Shown: positions 1 to 7,180 of the stretch, one piece after another
Position numbering within the stretch: position 1 is the stretch's first letter
Layout: every line of letters begins with the position of its first letter
Assembly: GCA_029219385.1 (NCBI GenBank)
Contig: JAQXTH010000008.1
Location: 18,982 to 82,981 of the forward strand
Origin: Prevotellaceae bacterium
GTDB taxonomy: Bacteria > Bacteroidota > Bacteroidia > Bacteroidales > Bacteroidaceae
DNA length: 64,000 nucleotides
Direction: 5' to 3'
Notes under the pieces: model-generated
The model's database searches: none
Seen by the model: only the letters and a program-made list of their open reading frames with translations
Told to the model about the DNA's origin: nothing
Translations under genes and position numbers: made by a program

Positions 1-579
1 CATGGCAAAAACCAACATAGGCGACATCAAAACCAACACTATCAAGTCGCGCACAAACCACAACGGCACGTTAATCGGATAAGCCGTTGCCTTGGATATG
101 CCAATCAGATTAACGCTGTGACCCGTGGTATGAGCATCCCAAAAACAATGCAACCAACGACCTCCGCCAAATGTCGAAGCAAAAGCCTCGCCCAGTGAGC
201 GACCATTCATCAATGCCGCTGTAAGCAACCCTGCCATTGACAACAAATTAAAAACCAAATAAGGCACCACCAAGGAGCGAAACCTCTTTCTTATCTTCAC
301 TCCACAAAAAGAAAGCAGCCCCCCACGCGCCAAGTCGCAGCCGACAAAAAACAAATAACCTGCCACCACAAAAAACGTGGGCACGGCCAATGCCGACAAC
401 TCGTTGGTCACCACACAAACCACCAATCTGAACACGTCTTTCCCCTCCATGTCAAACCACGCAACATCGGCTCCGCTCGCCCTTATGCCCAGATGAATGA
501 AAATCACACCCAAGGCCATAGGCACGCGCAAAAAACCGATTGTTTCTGAGTCGAGAAGAGGTACACTAACTTTATTCAT
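1..579 (-). CDS. Acyltransferase family 3 membrane protein (3' end beyond window)
   Basis: This gene is not an intact open frame within the window because it runs off the left edge. Reading the minus strand from ATG at 577-579 gives 193 codons without a stop, starting MNKVSVPLLDSETIGFLRVP. The protein is very hydrophobic, with an N-terminal R-x-P-x-A helix, a segment TFFVVAGYLFF and a later NVPLWFVRDLIVLVLMSPM. These are hallmarks of the acyltransferase-3 (OafA/fucose 4-O-acetylase-like) family, which O-acylates surface sugars at the inner membrane. The start is shared with a weak -7-like sequence at 584-591. It is divergent from rmuC. The specific substrate cannot be deduced. Confidence 0.75.
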   Translation of the reverse strand, partial: MNKVSVPLLDSETIGFLRVPMALGVIFIHLGIRASGADVAWFDMEGKDVFRLVVCVVTNELSALAVPTFFVVAGYLFFVGCDLARGGLLSFCGVKIRKRFRSLVVPYLVFNLLSMAGLLTAALMNGRSLGEAFASTFGGGRWLHCFWDAHTTGHSVNLIGISKATAYPINVPLWFVRDLIVLVLMSPMLVFAM

Positions 580-667
580 AGAGCGAAGATAACGCTTTCC
601 GTCAAGAAACCACATAATCTCCTACCCTCTTTTTATACCACTCGCCATTTTGTCACTCCCCTCATAG

Positions 668-697
668 TTGCAACACCAATGAAAAGACTTAAATTTG
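668..697 (+). promoter_or_regulatory. Promoter of rmuC (Bacteroidetes type)
   Basis: TTG at 668-670, a 19-bp spacer, then TAAATTTG at 690-697, which matches the -7 consensus TAnnTTTG exactly. Transcription should begin near 702-705. This falls after the first possible ATG (679), so it decides for the start codon at 727. Confidence 0.6.
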
Positions 698-726
698 CAC
701 AAAGAAACATATTCCAAAACCAAACC

Positions 727-2154
727 ATGACCACATATCTTATCCTTATCGTCGGCTGCATTGCTTCGGCCATTATATTCTTCATCATTGGACGTAAATC
801 TACAAACACCAATACTTTGTCCAACAAAAACAAACAACTCGAGCAACAAATTCTCAACCATACGGAAGAAATCATACAAATCACCTCTCAACGCGATGTG
901 GCAGTCAGCAACATCTCAATGCTTCAAGACTCTATCAATAACCTAAAAGCGGAACACCAAAAACGTCTTGAAGAAACTCTCAACAACCATAACAACCAAC
1001 TGAAGCAAATCAAACTCGACCACGACAAGCAAATCGAACTTCTTAAAGAAACCTATAATAAGCAACTCTCCGACCGACTCGCCCTCATCGCAGAGCAGAT
1101 GAAGACCTCCTCTGAAACGGTGCTCAAAGCCAGACAAGACGAACTCGGCAAGCACAACCGCGAAGAGGTTTCAAAAATCATCGACCCCCTCCAAAAAAGC
1201 CTCAAAGACATGGAGCAGGCTCTCACCCTCACCAAGGAACAACAACGCGATGCCCTTGCCCGACTTGACGAAACCATTAAACTGAGCATGGCAAAAACCA
1301 TCTCGCTCGGTGAGACAGCCGACCGGCTCACCCGCGCCCTCACCGGAGAAGTGAAGGTGCAAGGCAATTTTGGAGAACTCAAACTCAAGCAATTGCTCGA
1401 AGACCTCGAATTGAAAGAAGGGGAACAGTTTGACACGCAGCAAACCCTCCGCAACAAATTTGGCAAAGCCATGAAAGACGACGATGGCAAAGGACTGATA
1501 CCCGACTTTATCCTCCATTTTCCCGACAACCGCCATGTGGTGGTAGACGCAAAAATGTCGCTCACCGACTATGAGCGATATATGAACACCGATGAAAACA
1601 CAGCCGAAAAATCTGCCTTTCTCAAAGCCCACATAGATAGCGTCAGGGCCCAGGTGAAACGCCTCGCGCGCAAAGACTACACACGCTATCTGCCCAAAGA
1701 CTGCAACCGCCTCTCGTTTGCCATCATGTATATCCCTATAGAGGGGGCGTTTAATCTCGCCATGCTCAACGACCCACCCCTTTGGCGCGAAGCCTACGAC
1801 CAAGGAGTGCTTATTCTCGGGCCCCACACAATGTATATGAACCTGCGCGTGTTGGAAATGATGTGGCGACAGGTGCGCCAACTCAAAAACCAACAAACCA
1901 TGATCGATGCCGCCGACACTGTGATAGAACGAGTGCAAGACTTTGCTCTGCGCTTCTCCGATGTAGAGTCAAGTCTTAACGACACCGTGAAAAAAATGAA
2001 CTCATTCAAGATAACCACCTCCGACAGTGGGCGCAGCATCATCACCGCTGCACGACAACTTATCAAAGCCGGTGCACACGAAAACAAAAAGAAAAAATCG
2101 CTCAACGACACCACCGAGGCCCTTTTTGGCGAAAATATATTGCCAGAAGAATAA
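727..2154 (+). CDS. rmuC: DNA recombination protein RmuC
   Basis: A protein of 475 aa when started at ATG 727 (MTTYLILIVG). It has an N-terminal transmembrane anchor (about residues 3-22) and a long coiled coil (about 30-200, rich in K/E/Q heptads). The nuclease-like RmuC core follows, with GNFGELKLKQLLEDLEL, PDFILHFPDNRHVVVDAKMSL and the later YIPIEGAFNLAM. RmuC limits DNA inversions and is thought to be a nuclease of the PD-(D/E)xK type; the VVVDAK motif fits this. An upstream in-frame ATG at 679 exists, but the promoter -7 box (690-697) lies inside that extension, so 727 is preferred. The gene appears monocistronic. Confidence 0.93.
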   Translation: MTTYLILIVGCIASAIIFFIIGRKSTNTNTLSNKNKQLEQQILNHTEEIIQITSQRDVAVSNISMLQDSINNLKAEHQKRLEETLNNHNNQLKQIKLDHDKQIELLKETYNKQLSDRLALIAEQMKTSSETVLKARQDELGKHNREEVSKIIDPLQKSLKDMEQALTLTKEQQRDALARLDETIKLSMAKTISLGETADRLTRALTGEVKVQGNFGELKLKQLLEDLELKEGEQFDTQQTLRNKFGKAMKDDDGKGLIPDFILHFPDNRHVVVDAKMSLTDYERYMNTDENTAEKSAFLKAHIDSVRAQVKRLARKDYTRYLPKDCNRLSFAIMYIPIEGAFNLAMLNDPPLWREAYDQGVLILGPHTMYMNLRVLEMMWRQVRQLKNQQTMIDAADTVIERVQDFALRFSDVESSLNDTVKKMNSFKITTSDSGRSIITAARQLIKAGAHENKKKKSLNDTTEALFGENILPEE

Positions 2155-2208
2155 AAAACACACCAACTACCCACCCCCTTTTCACCAAAAACACTACCTT
2201 TGCTTTAT

Positions 2209-2288
2209 AAAAAGCGAAAATAGGCTGCACCTCGGCATAATAAATCGGCAAGCCGCTTTCTTCTGCGCTCGGTTTGCACTATCTTTGT
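2209..2288 (+). repeat. Dispersed promoter-bearing repeat, copy A (upstream of rubredoxin)
   Basis: An ~80-bp sequence with the pattern AAAAGCGAAAATAGGCTGCA, CCTCGGCA..AATAAATCG, then CTCGGTTTGCACTATCTTTG. It ends in a perfect -7 box TATCTTTG (2280-2287) oriented into the rubredoxin gene. A second, truncated piece with the same AGGCTGCACCTCGGC core follows at about 2299-2326. Other copies are at 49762-49980 (reverse) and 63643-63722. Confidence 0.8.
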
Positions 2289-2381
2289 AAAAACAAAAAG
2301 AAAAAAGGCTGCACCTCGGCCTGCACTTTCATCACAACCATTAACACTCAACACATAATAAAACATTTAAAACAAAACAAC

Positions 2382-2543
2382 ATGAAAAAGTATGTATGCG
2401 ACGTATGCGGCTACGTTTACGACCCCGCAGTAGGCGATCCCGACAACGGCATTGCGCCCGGCACAAGTTTTGAAGACCTGCCCGACACATGGGAATGCCC
2501 TCTTTGCAACGTTGGCAAAGACCAATTCAGCGTTGAAGAATAA
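2382..2543 (+). CDS. Rubredoxin
   Basis: A 53-aa protein beginning [15 protein letters not shown], the full length of a classical rubredoxin. Two CxxC pairs, CDVC (residues 6-9) and CPLC (39-42), hold one iron. The aromatic and glycine residues around [14 protein letters not shown] are also family-typical. Rubredoxin is a small cytosolic electron carrier that in anaerobes feeds rubrerythrin, superoxide reductase or similar oxidative-stress enzymes. The upstream in-frame extension to 2274 is rejected because it covers the promoter-bearing repeat (-7 box 2280-2287). The leader is therefore about 90 nt. Two strong terminators follow. Confidence 0.96.
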   Translation: MKKYVCDVCGYVYDPAVGDPDNGIAPGTSFEDLPDTWECPLCNVGKDQFSVEE

Positions 2544-2590
2544 TCACGCAACCACACACAAGCGAGACCCTCTCGCCACAAATCAACACA

Positions 2591-2633
2591 CAACAGCAGA
2601 GAAACTTCTTTCTACATCTCTGCTGTTGTTTTT
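2591..2633 (+). terminator. Rho-independent terminator after rubredoxin
   Basis: A 12-bp stem, CAACAGCAGAGA (2591-2602) with TCTCTGCTGTTG (2617-2628), is followed by a T run. Confidence 0.85.
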
Positions 2634-2640
2634 AATTTTC

Positions 2641-2680
2641 AAGTAGGTCAGAAGACGTTTGTTTTCTGACCTACTTTTAT
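2641..2680. terminator. Second tandem terminator
   Basis: A 13-bp stem, AAGTAGGTCAGAA (2641-2653) with TTCTGACCTACTT (2664-2676), lies directly behind the first and has T/A-rich flanks. It can act as backup for rubredoxin. Confidence 0.75.
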
Positions 2681-2744
2681 TTTTGTTCTATCGGGTCACG
2701 TTGAATAGAATCGCAAACAGTCAACCTTCATAGAAATAATGAAT

Positions 2745-2912
2745 CAAGAGTGTAAACAACAATAGTATTAACAAACAAAACTGTCAACCAAAATCAGTAC
2801 ACGTCATCGATTTATTTCCGGCCGGAGATACTAGTATTTTCGGGCGGAAATCTTAGTATCTTCGGGCGGAAATACTAGTATTTTCGCCCGAAGATAAATG
2901 GAAAAGTACGCT
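2745..2912. repeat. Palindromic tandem-repeat element, copy 1
   Basis: A 62-bp head (2745-2806) matches 50712-50773 with one mismatch. It is followed by a block (about 2809-2899) in which a CTAGTA/TTAGTA core recurs every 22 bp (2831, 2853, 2875) between GC-rich TTCGGGCGGAAA-like spacers. The whole block is also a long imperfect palindrome with arms of about 40 nt, ATTTATTTCCGG at the left and CGAAGATAAAT at the right. This copy lacks about 23 bp of the left outer arm present in copy 2. No gene is seen in it. Confidence 0.75.
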
Positions 2913-2967
2913 CGCAAAAACCGTTGATGAGCCTCAATACACAAATCCGTTGATCCGACAACAAAAA

Positions 2968-2989
2968 AAAGGTGTGTCACCACACCTTT
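2968..2989. terminator. Short GC-rich hairpin, terminator-like
   Basis: AAAGGTGTG, a TCAC loop, then CACACCTTT form a perfect 9-bp stem flanked by an A run at 2963-2970. It could terminate minus-strand transcripts coming from the toxin/antitoxin pair. Apart from the 31-bp direct repeat starting at 3158, nothing recognisable lies between 2990 and 3209. Confidence 0.5.
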
Positions 2990-3157
2990 ATCAAACATTT
3001 ACCTAAAAATTCAGCACCTTGTCGACATATTGCTTTCTCTCTATTAGTTCCATCTGCATCAGCTTTCACTATTACAAATGTAAAACATAAGACCTCTTCT
3101 TAAATTATACGTTTTCTTAACTTATACCTTAAAAACTCGGAAATTATGAGGAGTTTC

Positions 3158-3188
3158 TCACATGGAAGTTTGAAAAAAGAAATCCCCA
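3158..3188. repeat. 31-bp direct repeat, left copy, bounding the toxin/antitoxin pair
   Basis: A 31-bp sequence starting TCACATGGAAGTTTG is identical to 4242-4272. The two copies enclose the GNAT protein, its small partner gene and their promoter, about 1.05 kb in all. Confidence 0.85.
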
Positions 3189-3209
3189 TATGCAAATGAA
3201 TACATGTTC

Positions 3210-3806
3210 CTACCTATATTCTTCTACCATCGACATCAAGTCGTAGAACATCAAGCGAGTGTTCAATGATGTTTCTGAGGTGATGTGACGGTAGTCTTTC
3301 TCTTGTTGCTCGGTACTGAATACCGTTGTGAAACCATTTTGCTCATAAAACGCCATCGTTGATGGGATGTTATATGCGTCAACAATCACAAATCGGCATC
3401 CTGTCTTATTTAGAGGTTCGATGAACCAGAGCTTGATGAAATCGAGAACATCACTGCCTATATGCTTTGAACGGAATTCGGAAGAAACTCCCAGCCTTGC
3501 CACTAATACAGCAGGATAGTCCTTCAATGCTTTTGCATGTGGTATGCCGGCCTCTATTTTCTTTCGGCGTGCATTGGGCAAATCGCTAACCCTGACTCCA
3601 GCATTGGCAAGGGTAAATGCGCACACGACTTTGTCCGGCTCTTCATTTAACCTATAGCAATAGGTCTTGCCCAACAACTGCTTGGTAAAATCAAAACAAT
3701 CGTTGCTAAAGAACCCGTCTATGTCAATATCTCCACAATTGAAGCCTTCAAGTTCCTTTGGTTCGTTAACGGAAAACAGTGAGCAGTGTTCTTTCAGAAA
3801 ACTCAT
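3210..3806 (-). CDS. GNAT-family N-acetyltransferase, probable toxin of a two-gene module
   Basis: A 198-aa protein with a GNAT fold. The central ARLGVSSEFRSKHIGSDVLDF (about 95-115) is the beta4/acetyl-CoA pyrophosphate loop; the variant RSKHIG stands where RxxGxG/A is usual. FVIVDAYN and AFYEQNGF (about 140-160) are the C-terminal GNAT strand and helix. Size and context resemble TacT/AtaT-type toxins that acetylate aminoacyl-tRNA. It overlaps the upstream 64-aa gene by 4 nt (ATGA), the coupling usual in toxin-antitoxin pairs. The toxin role is inferred from context; a plain acetyltransferase is the alternative. Confidence 0.75.
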   Translation of the reverse strand: MSFLKEHCSLFSVNEPKELEGFNCGDIDIDGFFSNDCFDFTKQLLGKTYCYRLNEEPDKVVCAFTLANAGVRVSDLPNARRKKIEAGIPHAKALKDYPAVLVARLGVSSEFRSKHIGSDVLDFIKLWFIEPLNKTGCRFVIVDAYNIPSTMAFYEQNGFTTVFSTEQQEKDYRHITSETSLNTRLMFYDLMSMVEEYR

Positions 3807-3997
3807 CTTCTTCCTAAATGGGCTTTTGACAACATGCTATACAACTCGGCAAACTTCTTTTCAAGAATTGCCTCGTCTGCTTTCTTCTGCTCTTCCGTGC
3901 GGTTGAGGTATCGCTGGTAATTAGCCTGCGCACGCTCCTCGAATCGCTGAGCCACTTCACCAGTCAATACTGGTATGGATGCTATCGGTAGTGCCAT
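3803..3997 (-). CDS. Small protein upstream of the GNAT gene, putative antitoxin
   Basis: 64 aa, MALPIASIPVLTGEVAQRF and onward, predicted mostly alpha-helical and highly charged after residue 15 (RFEERAQANY, RTEEQKKADEAILEKKF). It has no clear ribbon-helix-helix motif, unlike the DUF1778 antitoxins usually paired with GNAT toxins. It is first in the pair, has its own promoter (4038-4069), and ends in a 4-nt overlap with the GNAT gene. Antitoxin function is inferred only from size, order and overlap. Confidence 0.6.
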   Translation of the reverse strand: MALPIASIPVLTGEVAQRFEERAQANYQRYLNRTEEQKKADEAILEKKFAELYSMLSKAHLGRR

Positions 3998-4037
3998 ATC
4001 TTTTATTATTTACTATTCAACATTATATATTTCCTTG

Positions 4038-4069
4038 CAAAGGTACTTAGAAAAAATGAGAGTAAGCAA
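4038..4069 (-). promoter_or_regulatory. Promoter of the GNAT/antitoxin pair
   Basis: On the minus strand TACCTTTG (4045-4038) matches the -7 consensus, with TTG at 4069-4067 and a 21-bp spacer. Predicted transcription starts near 4030, about 30 nt before the small gene. Confidence 0.5.
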
Positions 4070-4241
4070 GGTTTTGGATTTTTTCTTAGTTGAACAAGGT
4101 GAAATTTCTGCTTTTCGAGCTGATTTTGGCAAAAATCAACAAGTAAAGACAGATTTTCTCCTGTTCAAAATTTGTACCGTTTTGAAATTGTTTTTTTATG
4201 AAAGTACAGTGGCTCAGCGTGTTAGGAGATGCAAAAGGGCT

Positions 4242-4272
4242 TCACATGGAAGTTTGAAAAAAGAAATCCCCA
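4242..4272. repeat. 31-bp direct repeat, right copy
   Basis: Identical over 31 bp to 3158-3188. The stretch from 3998 to here holds only the pair's promoter region and AT-rich sequence. Confidence 0.85.
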
Positions 4273-4312
4273 CATACAGATTCCCACGCAGGGGCAAATG
4301 GGGCAGATATAA

Positions 4313-4352
4313 AAAAAGTGCCGCAACTCCAAAACGGAGAACGGCACTTTTT
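4313..4352. terminator. Terminator of the OmpA gene (bidirectional shape)
   Basis: AAAAAGTGCCG (4313-4323) pairs with CGGCACTTTTT (4342-4352), with an inner CTCC/GGAG stem. It lies 31 bp beyond the ompA stop codon. Confidence 0.8.
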
Positions 4353-4383
4353 AAATACTATTATGAAAAGAAATAGAAAAATC

Positions 4384-5532
4384 TTACTTTGTGATAGTAG
4401 AGATTGCTACGCGGTTCCAAGTAGGCTCAGAGAATACATCACCTACGCCACAACCTTGAGCCTCGATGCGAGAAGCTTCAATCTTATATTTCTTAACGAG
4501 CATCTTCTTAACAGCCTCTGCACGAGCAACAGACAATTTCTGGTTGAGAGCAGCAGGACCTTCGGGAGAAGCATAACCCTTTACAGAAACTCTGGCACCG
4601 GGATTGTTCTTGAGGAAAGAAGCAACGCGAGCAACGTTGGGCACCTGAGCCTTAGAGATTACAGACTTGCCACAAGCGAAGAATACGTTGGTTTCATAAG
4701 TATTGACAGCCTTTGCTTCAACAGCAGCCGGTTTTTTCTTGTTGCGGCAGTCGTTGAGTTCGTCCTGCAACTTCTTGATGGCAGCAGCGTCGGCAGCAAT
4801 TTTCTGATCCTTGGCACCGAGTTGGTTGCGAAGGTCATTGATTTTTGCGTTGAGACCATCAACTTCAGCTTGGTCGTATTCTTTTACGAGCACGAAGTTG
4901 TGGGTGCCATTAGAATTTTTAAATTTGTAGGTAACACCTGCAGCAATCTCAAAACGAGCGAGGTTGGCATTGTAGCTCTGACCTACCTGAGTGTAGCCAC
5001 CGTCGCCAAGAGCCCATACGATAGCGGGCTTAACATTGATTTGCCATGCCTTGTCAGCACCAACGTTGAAACCGATGTTAAGACCGGCCTTGCTGGTGAG
5101 GAGGTTCACGTCGTTGTATTCGCCGGGATAGTACTCATGACCCCAACCGAAACCGTAAACAGCCTTTACGTCAACAAGACGAGGCTCGCCTTTGTAACCC
5201 CAGATGAGGTTGGTGAGGTTAAAGCTCATCAAACCGCTGATGTTGGAAGCATCAAATGCGTTTGAGCTGTGGAAACGTGTGTTGTGACCACCGTTGATCA
5301 GAGTGTTGCCTTCAATGGCAAGACCGAACACCGGAGTAAGTTCCTTTGCGATGGTAATACCAACGATAGGACGAAGGTCACCAATGAAACTGTGGTGAGT
5401 GAGAGGAGTAAGACCACCGGCTTGAAGGCCAACAGACCAGTTGTCGGTGAACTTGCTGCCACGCACGGTTGTTTGTGCTGTTGCAAACGAAACAGTTGCA
5501 CAAACGGCAAGAAGCATAAAAAATTTCTTCAT
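4384..5532 (-). CDS. OmpA-family outer-membrane protein
   Basis: 382 aa. Residues 1-19 are a signal peptide (MKKFFMLLAVCATVSFATAQ). Residues about 25-215 form an eight-strand-type beta-barrel with alternating aromatic strands. About 220-270 is a short helical linker (AKINDLRNQLGAKDQKI). About 275-382 is the OmpA peptidoglycan-binding domain (VFFACGKSVISKAQVPNVAR, SVKGYASPEGP, LSVARAEAVKKML, QGCGVGD). It should anchor the outer membrane to peptidoglycan and act as a slow porin. A small hairpin (5558-5577, CCGTGA/TCACGG) sits in the 5' leader; I could not find a convincing -7 box upstream. Confidence 0.92.
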   Translation of the reverse strand: MKKFFMLLAVCATVSFATAQTTVRGSKFTDNWSVGLQAGGLTPLTHHSFIGDLRPIVGITIAKELTPVFGLAIEGNTLINGGHNTRFHSSNAFDASNISGLMSFNLTNLIWGYKGEPRLVDVKAVYGFGWGHEYYPGEYNDVNLLTSKAGLNIGFNVGADKAWQINVKPAIVWALGDGGYTQVGQSYNANLARFEIAAGVTYKFKNSNGTHNFVLVKEYDQAEVDGLNAKINDLRNQLGAKDQKIAADAAAIKKLQDELNDCRNKKKPAAVEAKAVNTYETNVFFACGKSVISKAQVPNVARVASFLKNNPGARVSVKGYASPEGPAALNQKLSVARAEAVKKMLVKKYKIEASRIEAQGCGVGDVFSEPTWNRVAISTITK

Positions 5533-5577
5533 GTTTTTAATGTTTTTTTGAATTGCCCCGTGAGGGGTTCTTCACGG

Positions 5578-5921
5578 TTAATAATATTACAAATTTGTTT
5601 ACTTTTTGTTTAGTCTTTCATACAAAGTCCTCTATCGAAGAGAGCCTTTGGACGCAAAGGAAGCATTTTTTTTTCATACAACGAACATTTTTAGCGAGAA
5701 TTTTCGCTTTTAAAAGGCAAAAAGCGCGCTTTTTCGTTTCTTTCACTTTGTTTTGAGTATTTATGCACTCTCGGATTGACTTTATTTCGAGGTTTAACCC
5801 ATATCAGTCATTAGACCGCAGATAACTATTTTTACACTAATATCAGTTACGTTTCTGCTCCTATATGCTCCATCTTGTGCCTTTCTCTCCACTCCCACCG
5901 ACAGTGCAAAGACTTACATAG
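5578..5921. other. Intergenic stretch upstream of ompA, no gene seen
   Basis: About 340 bp between ompA and the mdh terminator. It is T-rich on the plus strand, with self-complementary GCGAAAA/TTTTCGC-like pieces around 5694-5735. It must contain the ompA promoter, but no match to TAnnTTTG was found on the minus strand. Confidence 0.4.
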
Positions 5922-5967
5922 AAAACGCCTCCGACCATGCCGGAACGAGGCGGTCGGAGGCGTTTTT
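5922..5967. terminator. Terminator of malate dehydrogenase gene
   Basis: A 15-bp perfect stem, AAAACGCCTCCGACC (5922-5936) with GGTCGGAGGCGTTTT (5952-5966), lies just after the mdh stop. Confidence 0.9.
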
Positions 5968-5983
5968 ATAAATAATTCAATTC

Positions 5984-6979
5984 TTACGCAAGGTTAGGAT
6001 TTATCTCACCCCACTTGGCAATTTCGGGCACGATATTAAGTGTCACCAATTCGTCACGCATCTTGCAGAGATGTGCATAACTTTGGTCGAGTTTTGCATT
6101 CTCCTCTGCAGTGCCCTGAGGCACTTCATAGTGACAGCCGGTGGTGTCGAGAGTGGTCTTCATGGCCATCATGATATTATGATATTTGTCGGTCTTTACA
6201 TAGGTGCCGGCAGGGAAACGGAACGGCTTGCCACCCATCACGGCTGCAATCATCTCTACCGAGAGTTGCGAGGGGCTTTGGAACGAACTGCGTCCGCGGA
6301 GTTTGATGATTGCACTTCCGCCCTGAGTCACGGCAGTCTTCATTGCCTCCCACTCTTCGGTGGGGAACTCGGGAGTGCCGATAATATCAATCAATTTGCG
6401 ACCTGCCACCTCAACATGGCTGCCAAAAACGGCCATCTGTTCGCCGTGGCCACCGTATGTAGCACAACCGGTGATTTGATTTTGCTTAACACCAAATTTC
6501 TTGGCCAGCGCACTTTGCAAACGTGTGGTATCAAGACCGGCAAGCGTTGTAACCTGACTTGGTTTCAAACCCGAGTAAAGCAGTGTCACCAAACCGGTAA
6601 GATCGGCGGGATTGAAGATTATCACAACGTGTTTCACATCGGGGCAATACTTCTTGATGTTTTCACCCAAGCCTTTGGCTATCTCGCAGTTGCCCTTGAG
6701 CAAGTCTTCGCGCGTCATGCCTTCCTTGCGGGGTGCTCCACCCGAAGAGATGATATATTTTGCATTCTTAAATGCTTCTGCCACATCGGTGGTGGCCACA
6801 ATGTCGGCACCATCGAAACCGCTCTGGCGCATCTCCTCGGCCACGCCTTCGGGCGAGAACACATCATAAAGACAGATGTTTGAGGTGAGACCCAATGTGA
6901 GGGCTGTCTGAACCATGTTGGAGCCAATCATGCCGGCTGCTCCAACAATCACAAGTTTTTCGTCTGTTAGAAATCCCAT
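5984..6979 (-). CDS. mdh: Malate dehydrogenase
   Basis: 331 aa from the chosen ATG at 6979 (MGFLTDEKLVIVG). The N-terminal Rossmann motif is VGAAGMIGSNM (about 12-22). The active-site region IIFNPADLTGLVT matches the NPVD-type loop, and the proton-acceptor histidine lies in YGGHGEQM (H178). It interconverts malate and oxaloacetate, in this group usually in the reductive branch toward succinate. An ATG eight codons upstream (7003) is in frame, but the -7 box at 7027-7034 would leave only a few bases before it, so 6979 is preferred. The gene is monocistronic, with a strong terminator. Confidence 0.93.
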   Translation of the reverse strand: MGFLTDEKLVIVGAAGMIGSNMVQTALTLGLTSNICLYDVFSPEGVAEEMRQSGFDGADIVATTDVAEAFKNAKYIISSGGAPRKEGMTREDLLKGNCEIAKGLGENIKKYCPDVKHVVIIFNPADLTGLVTLLYSGLKPSQVTTLAGLDTTRLQSALAKKFGVKQNQITGCATYGGHGEQMAVFGSHVEVAGRKLIDIIGTPEFPTEEWEAMKTAVTQGGSAIIKLRGRSSFQSPSQLSVEMIAAVMGGKPFRFPAGTYVKTDKYHNIMMAMKTTLDTTGCHYEVPQGTAEENAKLDQSYAHLCKMRDELVTLNIVPEIAKWGEINPNLA

Positions 6980-7026
6980 AGTTGTATGTTTTTTAAAATT
7001 CAAATTCTTTCGATTGCATTATGTCG

Positions 7027-7034
7027 CAAAAGTA
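7027..7034 (-). promoter_or_regulatory. -7 box of mdh
   Basis: TACTTTTG on the minus strand matches TAnnTTTG. No good -33 element is seen at the usual distance. Confidence 0.4.
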
Positions 7035-7180
7035 ACACAAATATTTTTACACGCGTCATTTAAGAGGCAAAAACAATTCTTTTTCACACAAAGCCACCGC
7101 TTTTTAACAGTTTTACATATCAGAAACGCCCCTTATCGACTTTGTTTGTCACACCAATGTTTCCCACTGTCGAGAGAAAC

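Noticed and set aside
2809..2899. The 22-bp-period array considered as a CRISPR array
   Set aside because: The units have no unique spacers of 30 bp or more, the spacers are themselves repeats, and no cas genes are in the window. The same holds for 21440-21530.
3158..4272. The 31-bp repeats considered as ends of an insertion sequence
   Set aside because: They are direct, not inverted, and no transposase lies between them.
4318..5265. A 315-codon plus-strand open frame over the OmpA gene
   Set aside because: It is antisense to a clear signal-peptide-bearing OmpA protein; the translation is low-complexity and matches no family. It reflects codon bias.
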